Of a stretch of DNA of 64,000 nt, positions 26,869-35,632 are shown piece by piece (position 1 is the first letter of the stretch; each line of letters opens with the position of its first letter). The notes beneath the pieces were generated by a model. The model was not told the DNA's origin. It saw only the letters and a list, made by a program, of their open reading frames with translations, and did not search any database. The DNA lies in contig JAQVXD010000004.1 in NCBI GenBank assembly GCA_028709385.1, forward strand, positions 47,772 to 111,771, given 5' to 3'. Both the position numbers and the translations under genes were made by a program. The stretch comes from Fermentimonas sp. (GTDB lineage: Bacteria; Bacteroidota; Bacteroidia; Bacteroidales; Dysgonomonadaceae).

Positions 26869-28123
26869 CAGGCATCATTTTTTGATAAATATCCAGTTGG
26901 GTACGAAGAACCTTATCCGGGTCATTCCTTAGTAATGCCACCTTTCTTGCTTCTGCGGAAAGATTATTCGCTAAATCAGTATCAGAGATAATGCGTTCGA
27001 TCTGCCGTGCGCACGACCATTGATCTCCCGCTGGAAAGAAGAGAGCCGACCTGCCGTTTTCCGCCAGTTCAGGCATAGCGCCGGAGAAGGATGCGACTAG
27101 GGGAACGCCCGTCATCATAGATTCCGCCATAAACAGGCAATAAGTTTCAACATAAGAAGGAATAACAACCATGGATGAGCGGCACATTTCATCTGTCATC
27201 TCATCAGCATTCATCATCCCCATCCAATAAATGGAATCTGCAATGCCCAGTTTCTTAGCTTTTCGCAACAACCAGCCGGTGTACCCGTCCCTGAAAAGCC
27301 CATATTTTTTTACCATCTTAATATCTCCGCCTATGCTCAGTTTTATATTGGGATACCTGTTTTTAAGCAGGGCAATTGCATCAAATATCACATGTATTCC
27401 TTTATACGGAATAGGCCCCGAGCAAGTAGTAAAAATTCTTATCTCCCCGTTATCGTCCTGACTCCTCCATGCAGGAGCTTCAGCAAATTCACTGCGCAGC
27501 ATAATGCCCGTGGAGAAAATATTACTTTCAGGAGCCACGTTTTTAATAATAGAATGAACCCACTCTGACTGCACCGAGATATTTTTCATCTGGCGAATCA
27601 GACCAAGCTCATGCCTGCCCTGTTTTTTAAATCTTCTGCGCACAAAAAAAGGATGAAACTGCGGTTTTAAAAACTCTTTCAGACCGATGCACTTCAACAG
27701 ATCCCTGTTTGACAATCCCCCGTAATAGTACTTCACTGTTGCGAAAAGCAAGCCCTGGATATCAAAAAGTATTCCGGTCTGCAGCTTAGCCTCGATAACC
27801 GCAAACCCGAAACCGTACTCAGTTCCCCACACATGAATAAGATCCGGCTTTATTTCATCATCAATCTTTTGTATGAAAGAAATAAGTTTGTCCGACCCCC
27901 GATGGTATTTCACTCTTTCCTTTCTGGGAATAATCCACTGAGAGATATTCCCAGCGTCTTTTCGTGTAATTGATTTAACATCCCCATACGTCACATTATA
28001 CAGTTCAATCTCCTCAGTTTTAGCCAACGCATTTCCCATCGCGATCAACCAGGTTCCGGTAGTCTTAATTTTCTGATCCGAGAATTGTGCGGCACAAAAC
28101 CAAATAACTTTTCTTTTTTTCAT
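26840..28123 (-). CDS. GT4-family glycosyltransferase
   Basis: A 427-residue GT-B enzyme. The acceptor half has PDLIHVWGTEYGF. The donor half has IRIFTTCSGPIPYKGIHVIFDAI, and VVIPSYVETYCLFMAESM with an intact E-x7-E pair, then SFSGAMPELAENG. It is separate from the main polysaccharide operon and has its own promoter. With the acetyltransferase gene it forms a two-gene unit that may add and acetylate a side branch. Donor and acceptor are not evident. Confidence 0.93.
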   Translation of the reverse strand: MKKRKVIWFCAAQFSDQKIKTTGTWLIAMGNALAKTEEIELYNVTYGDVKSITRKDAGNISQWIIPRKERVKYHRGSDKLISFIQKIDDEIKPDLIHVWGTEYGFGFAVIEAKLQTGILFDIQGLLFATVKYYYGGLSNRDLLKCIGLKEFLKPQFHPFFVRRRFKKQGRHELGLIRQMKNISVQSEWVHSIIKNVAPESNIFSTGIMLRSEFAEAPAWRSQDDNGEIRIFTTCSGPIPYKGIHVIFDAIALLKNRYPNIKLSIGGDIKMVKKYGLFRDGYTGWLLRKAKKLGIADSIYWMGMMNADEMTDEMCRSSMVVIPSYVETYCLFMAESMMTGVPLVASFSGAMPELAENGRSALFFPAGDQWSCARQIERIISDTDLANNLSAEARKVALLRNDPDKVLRTQLDIYQKMMPDEKILPADI

Positions 28124-28180
28124 CAGGCTTCTTTATTAACAGGAGAATATTTAATCCTCTGTCGCTGCGATTTAGGAAAG

Positions 28181-28211
28181 CAAAATTACAAGGAAAAAAG
28201 AATTACGCAAA
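28181..28211 (-). promoter_or_regulatory. Promoter of the GT4/acyltransferase pair
   Basis: On the minus strand a -33 TTTG (28208-28211) and a -7 TAATTTTG (28181-28188) are separated by 19 bp, matching the Bacteroidota consensus TTTG-N19-22-TAnnTTTG. The predicted start lies about 50 nt before the GT4 ATG. Confidence 0.7.
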
Positions 28212-28237
28212 TTTTTGGTCACATATCATCCTCTTGG

Positions 28238-28261
28238 TTTAAGAAATAACGGTGATTCACT
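28238..28261. repeat. Dispersed repeat copy (AACGGTGATTCAC family)
   Basis: TTTAAGAAATAACGGTGATTCACT here matches, apart from single-base differences, the 23-bp tandem repeats at 52971-53039. The core GTGATTCAC is a palindrome around one base. In both places the element lies just upstream of a minus-strand promoter. Confidence 0.8.
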
Positions 28262-28265
28262 CTAT

Positions 28266-31034
28266 CTAAAATACAACCTCTGTTCTGTTTCCGTCAAATG
28301 ACAAAGCATATACCTTAATTTTGTCATCTACAGACTGATCAATTTTAAAAGTACTTTTATTTGATGCAAACACAAGTTTTTCATTCTGATAGACTTCAAA
28401 TGCTGCTACATTCTCCCAGCCTTTCATTGTGAAAGTGGTCGAGTTAACTGTCACCGTTCCCTTTTTAACCTGTTGCCTGTTTTTAAAAACATCAACATTG
28501 GAATCACAGATATACTCCAACTTGCCTGTTGGCAAAGGATAATTCTTCGCTTTTATTTCATCTGTTGTTTTATCAATTTGATTCTGAGTAATTGTAAAAC
28601 GTCCCTCTCCATAATCATCAATTATTTTATCATAGGGTGATAAATATCCCCACTTACCAAAGAAATCTGTAAGATCGGTCTGAGTAACATCACACATCAT
28701 TTTAACGAATTCGAGCTGTTGCTCACCTGCAGTTGCTTTATTTGGTGATGTTCGTACTTTCTCATACAGGTCTTTATAAACATCTGTTTCTCCAAGTACA
28801 TCCGAGAAATAGAGCTGCAACTGCCACAACGAAACAAGTTTACAAAAGACATCCTCCTCACCCGGGTGCGGAGTGTTCTGAACGAAAGAGCTAAAATAAG
28901 CTTTCTCATACCTGTTGTTAAATCTGCCCATGCTCTCAGTCTCAATACGAGATTCATTACCCCATTGAGTTTGCACATACAATGAATGTACGTTATTCGT
29001 CACTTCAGTCATACCGCGCCACAGGAATCCCGGACGTGTCTGAAAAGTATGTCCCATCTCATGAGCAGGACCCCAAGGCTCAGACTTTAAACTGTTAAGA
29101 TTAAGTATAGCTCCTGTTGTACTTGCGTTATAAGCTGTTCTATAAGATGTTGCGTACATATATGAATGATACATAACATGAAAATATGCCCTGTTTACAG
29201 TGGGACGATTATATTTCATAAGTCCCATAAATTCAGACTCAAGTCGTACAAGATCATCATAAGCATCTATTAAACCGGGACCGTTTGAGGAGGCATATTT
29301 AATAAAATCCTGAGTAGGGAAAGTAAGATGAGCATATTCTCCTAAAACATCAAAATACTTGTCAACAGCCTGATTAACAAGACGCTTCCAATCTACAGGC
29401 TGATGCTTCTGAGAGTCGTAATACCCATTCACTTTTCCTGTAGCAAAGTGCATTTTGATTTTTGGAGCACTCTGATAGTCGGGTGTATGATAAAACAGAT
29501 ACACCAAACCGCCATTTCTGGCTTTTAATTTATTCACACCTGGTGAAAGCGGATAGAAAGAGGCATTATTATAACCGTCACCTCCAGGTAAGTCCAGATT
29601 TTGAATCTTTAAACTAATTGAATACCCGCCTGTTTCACCGACAAACACAACCAAATCTTCATCTTTTGAAACACTTATACCTGTCGGATTATCAAGAAGA
29701 CTCAATGTGGATGTTTTGTTCTCTCTTGACCATGCATCAGGATGTGGCCATGCTCTAAACTCCTGAATCCTGAATTCATCAGGGTATGTCCCGTTATATA
29801 AATAAAGAGCAATATTTCTGTAGAGTTTACTCGAAATGCTCTCAATATCTTTCATGGTTATACCGGGATTAAGCTCCGAGCAAGTAAAATCAGTAAATAC
29901 TGAGAGCGGGTTGAAGTTTTCAGTATTAAACCTGTAAAACTCCATTTCGGCACAGGAAGCAAAACCCTGACCGTCGCCTGCTCCCGATTTCACAATAAAT
30001 CTTACCGACTTTGGATCTGTTAAAGGCTCATCAAAAACAATTTTTGTAGCCGAGCCGGAACCCATAAAGTCGAAGTCCATTATCTTTACAAACGAAGGAT
30101 TTGACTTGGTAGAAACCCAAATCTCAATCTTTTTGAAATTACCGTTTCCACCACTTGTACGCGGATGGTAAATCAGATAATCTATAGATTCCTGTTCACT
30201 GAAATTATAATCCAAAGTAATTGGAAAGTAATTTTCAGCACTATTATTCCAATTAGAATGATAAAGAGTAGAATAATCCCCGTCAAAAGATTTCTCAATT
30301 TCACCTCCGGGTTGATAGGAACTGGCCGTTGCACTGCTTACAGGCACTTTAATGTCGTCCAGAATATCATCAGCCGAACCTCCGGAGTAACCCTCCTGAG
30401 CTTTCTGAACAACTATAATTTTCTCAGAAACAGAACCATTTACCTGCCTGATTATTACTTCTGCCTTACGTTCAGTTTCTGTAGTATTCCAGGAAACATC
30501 AAATTCAAATTCATTTTTGACCATCCCGGATGCTCGCAGACTTTCTGACAGCTTAATCCAGGAATCGGCCTCTTCAGGAATAACAATCTCATACTCAATA
30601 TTTGATGTTATCTCTAAAGTAAAAACATCCCCGTCAGCCGAAACAGTAAAAATATTTGAAGAAACAAGAATTGTCGGAGTCTGACCCATTTGAACTACCT
30701 CAACAACCTCAGTGAGATCACCTGCTTTAACAGTTATCTCACCCGCCCTGGAATCGTCATCTGAATTTTCTGAAACCGATACACCTATACTGTTTTTACT
30801 TTTCTGAATTGTAATCCAGCCGGCTGAGGATGGACTAACAGATGCATCCCAGCTCAAAGCATTAGTTGAAATATTAATTACTGCCTCCGATGCATCTGCA
30901 GTGAGATTCACCTTATCTGGTTTTATAGTAAGGAAAGGAGGAGTATCATCTGTTTTATCAGAACAAGAAAAAACAAAACAGCAAGTAAATATAAATAATA
31001 CAATTAATCTAACTGCCCTTAAAGGAGTATTCAT
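28266..31034 (-). CDS. M60-type metallopeptidase lipoprotein with BACON and discoidin domains
   Basis: 922 residues with a lipoprotein signal (VFSC, Cys24). Two BACON-type Ig-like domains follow (about 34-116 and 120-212), then a discoidin (F5/8 C) domain at about 225-370. The M60/enhancin-like zinc peptidase domain has HEMGH at 658-662 and the third ligand glutamate 677 in MTEVTNN. A small C-terminal beta domain ends the protein. Family members are surface O-glycopeptidases that cut mucin-like glycoproteins while reading the sugar. It is the last gene of a Sus-like locus, so the protein probably cuts the glycoprotein whose products the SusCD pair imports. Confidence 0.9.
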   Translation of the reverse strand: MNTPLRAVRLIVLFIFTCCFVFSCSDKTDDTPPFLTIKPDKVNLTADASEAVINISTNALSWDASVSPSSAGWITIQKSKNSIGVSVSENSDDDSRAGEITVKAGDLTEVVEVVQMGQTPTILVSSNIFTVSADGDVFTLEITSNIEYEIVIPEEADSWIKLSESLRASGMVKNEFEFDVSWNTTETERKAEVIIRQVNGSVSEKIIVVQKAQEGYSGGSADDILDDIKVPVSSATASSYQPGGEIEKSFDGDYSTLYHSNWNNSAENYFPITLDYNFSEQESIDYLIYHPRTSGGNGNFKKIEIWVSTKSNPSFVKIMDFDFMGSGSATKIVFDEPLTDPKSVRFIVKSGAGDGQGFASCAEMEFYRFNTENFNPLSVFTDFTCSELNPGITMKDIESISSKLYRNIALYLYNGTYPDEFRIQEFRAWPHPDAWSRENKTSTLSLLDNPTGISVSKDEDLVVFVGETGGYSISLKIQNLDLPGGDGYNNASFYPLSPGVNKLKARNGGLVYLFYHTPDYQSAPKIKMHFATGKVNGYYDSQKHQPVDWKRLVNQAVDKYFDVLGEYAHLTFPTQDFIKYASSNGPGLIDAYDDLVRLESEFMGLMKYNRPTVNRAYFHVMYHSYMYATSYRTAYNASTTGAILNLNSLKSEPWGPAHEMGHTFQTRPGFLWRGMTEVTNNVHSLYVQTQWGNESRIETESMGRFNNRYEKAYFSSFVQNTPHPGEEDVFCKLVSLWQLQLYFSDVLGETDVYKDLYEKVRTSPNKATAGEQQLEFVKMMCDVTQTDLTDFFGKWGYLSPYDKIIDDYGEGRFTITQNQIDKTTDEIKAKNYPLPTGKLEYICDSNVDVFKNRQQVKKGTVTVNSTTFTMKGWENVAAFEVYQNEKLVFASNKSTFKIDQSVDDKIKVYALSFDGNRTEVVF

Positions 31035-31058
31035 AATATTTTGGTTTCAAAAAATATG

Positions 31059-31096
31059 GTAATCTTCAATAAATCTCGTAATCTTCAATAAATCTC
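31059..31096. repeat. Perfect 19-bp tandem duplication upstream of the M60 gene
   Basis: GTAATCTTCAATAAATCTC occurs twice in direct succession in the 111-bp gap between the two M60 genes. Similar TTCAAT/ATCAAT motifs continue after it. It may be recent slippage; no function is evident. Confidence 0.75.
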
Positions 31097-31145
31097 TTGA
31101 TATTTAATCAATACTTAAATATTCAATCAATATTACAATAAAAAA

Positions 31146-32732
31146 TCAATCTTCCAATAAAGTAATATCAACTTTAGGCTTTGGCAGATTCATATCGGCA
31201 ATTGCCTTCTTTACAGCTGCAACATCCTCTTCAAGAATATCATACTGATAGTTTGCATAATCATTCACCTCAATCTTCTCAACATAGAAAAATCCCCATC
31301 TTTCGAAGAATTCTGTAAGATCGGTCTGCGAAACCTCACAAGCAAGCCGGCAAAACTCAAGCATATTCAAATAATCCTTATTCCTGTTACCAACTGATAT
31401 CGGCTCCTGTTTTCTCATAGCAATCATCAGGTCGGGATAAAACTCCGGATACCCCTGCTCCGTAAAATAGAGATGCAATTGCCAGAAAGATACAAGACGA
31501 TGAAATACATCAGTATTTTTACCTCCTCCATATTGATCACCTCCAACATTTTCACCCGGAAAAGATAAGTAAGAAATCCCTTTATCTAAAATTGTTTCAC
31601 GAGCTTCCTTATATCTGTTCTCTTCAGAAATTCTACTCTTATTACCCAGCATTGTAGTTGAGTAAAGAGTTAGAATATTATTACTCACCTCAGTCATTCC
31701 ACCCCAAGTAAGTTGCGGACGCATTTGCAATACATGTCCCAACTCATGACTAAACCCCCAGCAAGGGTCACCCTTAATAATACTTTTCGGATCTGCAACC
31801 AAACGCATTGCCCAATCTATATAAGCTACACCATCACGATCCCGAAACATGTAGTAATGGTAGTTGATTCTTGCTAAAACATGATTCTTTGGTGATAATC
31901 CCTCTTTATTCCATCCGATAAATTCTCTTTGCAAAGCAGCAATTGTATCAAAATTGTTAATAAGTTCCACACCTCTGTCATATGCAAATCTTTTTAAGCT
32001 GTCTACCGGAAAAGCAACCTGAATATACTTTCCCCTTATATCCATTATGGGACTTATTGCATTATCCAACAGAGAATTGAAATGGCTGTTTGTATCACCT
32101 CTTGTAATATCAAAATAACCATTTACTTTAGCTGTTGGAAAATGAACCGTTATTGGTTTATGGTTGTCAGGGTTATCATCAGTATAGTATTGAATATATG
32201 CATGTCCCCCTTTTTCGACGTCAACTATATTTATACCCTCTTTTAATTGATAAGTCTTATTGTGCAACCTCCAGCCTGCAGGATCCTCTTCAGGTTTGAT
32301 GCCTTCCGGTGCCTTTCTGCTCCATTCCGGTATTATCAGCTTTATGTCGTTACCATTTGTCTCACCAACAAAAATGATATTCTCACCTTCTTCAAGTATC
32401 AGACCGGTTATACCTTCATATTTACTGAAGCCGTCACCAATTCGCATTTTTTCTCCTAACACTTTAGGATTAAGATATGGCTCATACTCGGCAAGTCTAA
32501 GACCCGGGTTATACTGTCCCTTTTTCATCTTCAAAGCCATATCTTTGAGTACAGGGTTTTTCATTTTCCTAATATGCCTTCTTTTAATATCCGGATTTAA
32601 GGAAGTTGCGGCAAGATCTTTAAAAACAACAGTATCTGAAGCTTCAATACCATTGAAATCTTTACTGAAAACCTCTCCTTGAAGTAAAAATAAAAAAGCT
32701 AAAATAAATAATGAGAACTTTGTTAAATTCAT
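31146..32732 (-). CDS. M60-type metallopeptidase, short form
   Basis: 528 residues with a cleavable signal peptide (about 1-23, ending EVFS) and no lipobox cysteine, so it is probably periplasmic or secreted rather than lipid-anchored. It has an N-terminal beta domain (ILEEGENIIFVGETNG), then the M60 core with HELGH at 329-333 and glutamate 348 in MTEVSNN. The C-terminal half aligns with the larger neighbour (SFWQLHLYF against SLWQLQLYF, then DLTEFFERWGFF). It lacks BACON and discoidin domains. The pair looks like a duplication with division of labour: one enzyme anchored and sugar-binding, one free. Confidence 0.88.
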   Translation of the reverse strand: MNLTKFSLFILAFLFLLQGEVFSKDFNGIEASDTVVFKDLAATSLNPDIKRRHIRKMKNPVLKDMALKMKKGQYNPGLRLAEYEPYLNPKVLGEKMRIGDGFSKYEGITGLILEEGENIIFVGETNGNDIKLIIPEWSRKAPEGIKPEEDPAGWRLHNKTYQLKEGINIVDVEKGGHAYIQYYTDDNPDNHKPITVHFPTAKVNGYFDITRGDTNSHFNSLLDNAISPIMDIRGKYIQVAFPVDSLKRFAYDRGVELINNFDTIAALQREFIGWNKEGLSPKNHVLARINYHYYMFRDRDGVAYIDWAMRLVADPKSIIKGDPCWGFSHELGHVLQMRPQLTWGGMTEVSNNILTLYSTTMLGNKSRISEENRYKEARETILDKGISYLSFPGENVGGDQYGGGKNTDVFHRLVSFWQLHLYFTEQGYPEFYPDLMIAMRKQEPISVGNRNKDYLNMLEFCRLACEVSQTDLTEFFERWGFFYVEKIEVNDYANYQYDILEEDVAAVKKAIADMNLPKPKVDITLLED

Positions 32733-32757
32733 TTGGACAATATTTAATTAAATAAAT

Positions 32758-32790
32758 ATCTACCGGGAGTTATATATGCTCCCGGTAGAT
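32758..32790 (-). promoter_or_regulatory. Strong intergenic hairpin (attenuator or processing site)
   Basis: ATCTACCGGGAG and CTCCCGGTAGAT form a perfect 12-bp stem around a 9-nt loop, followed on the minus strand by ATTTATTTAATT. It lies between the DUF4959/discoidin gene and the first M60 gene. It would lower read-through from the SusCD part into the peptidases, or protect the upstream mRNA end. Confidence 0.8.
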
Positions 32791-32819
32791 AAGAAAATGA
32801 AAATGAACATGAAAAGTTT

Positions 32820-33701
32820 TTAATCTGCTTCTGGATCTATAATTTCTAATATGAGTTCAGAAATTGCAAGTTCTGCTAAAGCAAAATATGTAGAGTTTCC
32901 ATGTGTTTTATTAACTTCAAACCAAACATACTGATAATCATCATCCAAAACATAATTCTCAGAATCGAACGTTTGCCCGGCCTTGCTAGGCAAATTAGTC
33001 AGTTCGTCTACAAGAACTGCATTCTCAGTATTATAATCATCAAATGAATTGCTAACATATATATTCATTATACTTGGATGATTTGCAACATTCCCGTGGT
33101 TGCGGGTTACATAAGAAAACGAAATTCCATTCACTTTTTTACCAAGATCAACCACAATATAATGAGGCATCGGTCCATAATTAACTGACCAGGAACTGTG
33201 GAAATATGAATTATTATTTCCGTCAATTAAATTAGCAATTGGTCCTTCAGTTCTTTCCGGAGCATCTGTATAAAGTTTATCCGGATCAAGAACCACCGGC
33301 ATTGCATCTACAACTGAAACTGAAATCGGAGCCGGACCTGATTTTCCTGACACTTCAAGTATTTGTCCCGCATTTTCTGTTATACTAAATGGCTGTAAAG
33401 TAAAGTGATAATCTCCATATTTAGCACGCGTATTCGGAATAAGAATAGTATCACTGTAACTACTGGCCAAACGCACCATTTCTTTTTCCTTCAAGTGGTC
33501 GAAATATGCAATTTCAATATATTCGAATTTTACAGGCTCATCTCTTGTCCAGCTTATTTTAATAGCTCCGGGCAATGCCTCAGTTTGAATATTGCTTATT
33601 GTTGAAGGATTAACAGGTATAATATTATCATTATCACAACCTGCCATTCCCAGCAAAGTTATTACTAAAACTAGAGTTGCTATTTTCTTCATTAAATTCA
33701 T
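32820..33701 (-). CDS. Surface glycan-binding lipoprotein (DUF4959 plus discoidin)
   Basis: 293 residues with a lipoprotein signal (LGMAGC, Cys22). A fibronectin-III-like DUF4959-type domain (about 34-130) contains GAIKISWTRDEP. A discoidin-like domain (about 140-290) contains ANLIDGNNNSYFHSSW and HYIVVDLGKKVNGISF. This SusE-like position directly after susD is typical for a surface glycan-binding protein that helps capture substrate. The discoidin fold is shared with the M60 lipoprotein of the same locus, which suggests that both bind the same sugar. Confidence 0.85.
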   Translation of the reverse strand: MNLMKKIATLVLVITLLGMAGCDNDNIIPVNPSTISNIQTEALPGAIKISWTRDEPVKFEYIEIAYFDHLKEKEMVRLASSYSDTILIPNTRAKYGDYHFTLQPFSITENAGQILEVSGKSGPAPISVSVVDAMPVVLDPDKLYTDAPERTEGPIANLIDGNNNSYFHSSWSVNYGPMPHYIVVDLGKKVNGISFSYVTRNHGNVANHPSIMNIYVSNSFDDYNTENAVLVDELTNLPSKAGQTFDSENYVLDDDYQYVWFEVNKTHGNSTYFALAELAISELILEIIDPEAD

Positions 33702-33718
33702 GACTATCTGTTTTATAA

Positions 33719-35623
33719 TTAATAACCAGGATTCTGAACCAAGTTCTTATTTTTCTGCACCTCAGAATAAGGTATTGGCATTAAATAATTACGAGGTGAA
33801 TTAAACTCGCGTGTAATATTGGGAGCATTACCACCGGGTACTTCTCTTCCGTCTAATGGTGTTCTTTCGGCAAATTGGGTAAACTGATCTGCCATAATAT
33901 TATTACCTTCAGGTACAGCAGTAAAATACTCCTCAGCCAACAGCCATCTCCTCATATCCCAGAAGTTTTGATGTTCCATATACATTTCCACCATTCTTTC
34001 CTGACGAACTATTTCTCTTAATTTATCTCTTGTCAGACTAACGCCAATACTTCCCCATGATTCCTCAACAGTTGGAATACCGGCACGCTCTCTGATTTTG
34101 TTTAAATAAATTCTTGCTTCATCCAGATCGCCTGTTTCAACACATGCTTCTGCATAATTCAGGTATAATTCTCCTAATCTTACTACCGGCCATGGATATT
34201 CTCTGTGTCCTACACCTGAATTTGAAGCAGGATGCACACCTTTTTTATTTAGGAATCCTGTAGGGCTATAATTGTTTGCTCTGTTTCTGATACCGGCTGT
34301 TTCGTTACGAGTAAAACGTGTTAAAACCTTTTTATTATCAATACCTCTTAAGTTTTCAGGAGCATAAGCCCACTGACCTGATGAACGATTATAATTACCT
34401 GTACTTTCATAATAACCTCCATGAAAACTTATCCAAGCATAATAACGTGGTTCACGATTTAAATTCATAGTTTGAGTTTGTCCCTCTCCATTAGGATCAT
34501 CTTCCGTGAAAACTGCAGGTGAGAATCTCCCGTCAAAGTTGAATTCCGGATCCTCATCAACCGGTAATCCATTCTTTGTGTAAAATCTGTCCAACATTGC
34601 AAGAGTAGGTGAAATACCATTCCATGAATAATTTTCGTAAAAAGGTCTGGATTTATTTTGCAGTGAATAAAAGCCTTCACCTCTTGCATCAATCCAAATA
34701 TGCTCTTTACTTGATTTATCAACCAATGTAAATCTTAATCCTCTCTGTACATGATCAGACGGTTCAGGAAGATCTGAAAAATTAGCGTCAGAAGGCTGAT
34801 ACAACCTGTGTCCTACAGCTTCTGCCGCATCAATAGCAGCTTTAGCTGCATTCTTAGCCTCTACCCATTTTTCTACATCATAACTTAAATTCATCAGATT
34901 AGTTCCATCGGGATTTTTAAAATCTGAGTACATACTATTTCCATTAAATAATGGAGATGCGGCATATAGAAGCATACGAGCTTTAATTGATTTTGCAGCA
35001 ACACTTGTTGCAAGTCCCATCCTGTCACTAGGCCTGGTTTCAGGCAGCCTTGCTGCGGATTCATCAAACTTTGTAGCAATCCAATCTATACACCCATCAT
35101 AAGGTGAACGAGCCAGGAAATCTTCAGGTGCAGTATTTAATTGCGGTTCCTCTTTAATTAAAATTACAGGACCATAGTTACGAACCAATAAAAAGTGATA
35201 ATACGCAATAAGAAATTCTGCCTGTGCAACATAATCATCCTTGAGAGATTGATCTAAATTAGGTGTCTTATCAATATTATTAATAAGCATATAACACTGC
35301 TTAATTCCACTGAAAAGTGTATTCCAGTAAGATATTATTGGATTGAGTGCAGTATAGTTCCCTTTTGGAAAATGAGCAAAAGTTTCATGCTCAAATGCAG
35401 TTACAATTTCATCTCCTGTAAACCAGTCTATAGAGCCAGTACCACTTCTTGGATTTGGAATGTAAGAATAACATGAGTATAAGAAATTTTCCGCAGCCTG
35501 AACTGTTGCAAAAGCGTCATCTTCAGTTGCAACCTCATCCGGAACAACATCAAGATAATTACATGAAGCGAATCCGATAACTATTAATATCGATAGAACT
35601 AAATATTTTATATGTTTCATCAT
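33719..35623 (-). CDS. SusD/RagB-family outer-membrane lipoprotein
   Basis: 634 residues with a lipoprotein signal (VIGFASC, Cys21). The N-terminal SusD-like domain has EDDAFATVQAAENFLYSCYSY. TPR-like helices follow, and the RagB C-terminal domain has LGELYLNYAEACVETGDL, YLNKIRERAGIP and YLMPIPYSEVQKN near the end. It forms the lid over the SusC channel and binds the substrate. It lies 9 bp after susC. The gene itself looks intact even though the susC gene before it has a stop codon. Confidence 0.95.
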   Translation of the reverse strand: MMKHIKYLVLSILIVIGFASCNYLDVVPDEVATEDDAFATVQAAENFLYSCYSYIPNPRSGTGSIDWFTGDEIVTAFEHETFAHFPKGNYTALNPIISYWNTLFSGIKQCYMLINNIDKTPNLDQSLKDDYVAQAEFLIAYYHFLLVRNYGPVILIKEEPQLNTAPEDFLARSPYDGCIDWIATKFDESAARLPETRPSDRMGLATSVAAKSIKARMLLYAASPLFNGNSMYSDFKNPDGTNLMNLSYDVEKWVEAKNAAKAAIDAAEAVGHRLYQPSDANFSDLPEPSDHVQRGLRFTLVDKSSKEHIWIDARGEGFYSLQNKSRPFYENYSWNGISPTLAMLDRFYTKNGLPVDEDPEFNFDGRFSPAVFTEDDPNGEGQTQTMNLNREPRYYAWISFHGGYYESTGNYNRSSGQWAYAPENLRGIDNKKVLTRFTRNETAGIRNRANNYSPTGFLNKKGVHPASNSGVGHREYPWPVVRLGELYLNYAEACVETGDLDEARIYLNKIRERAGIPTVEESWGSIGVSLTRDKLREIVRQERMVEMYMEHQNFWDMRRWLLAEEYFTAVPEGNNIMADQFTQFAERTPLDGREVPGGNAPNITREFNSPRNYLMPIPYSEVQKNKNLVQNPGY

Positions 35624-35632
35624 AATTATAAT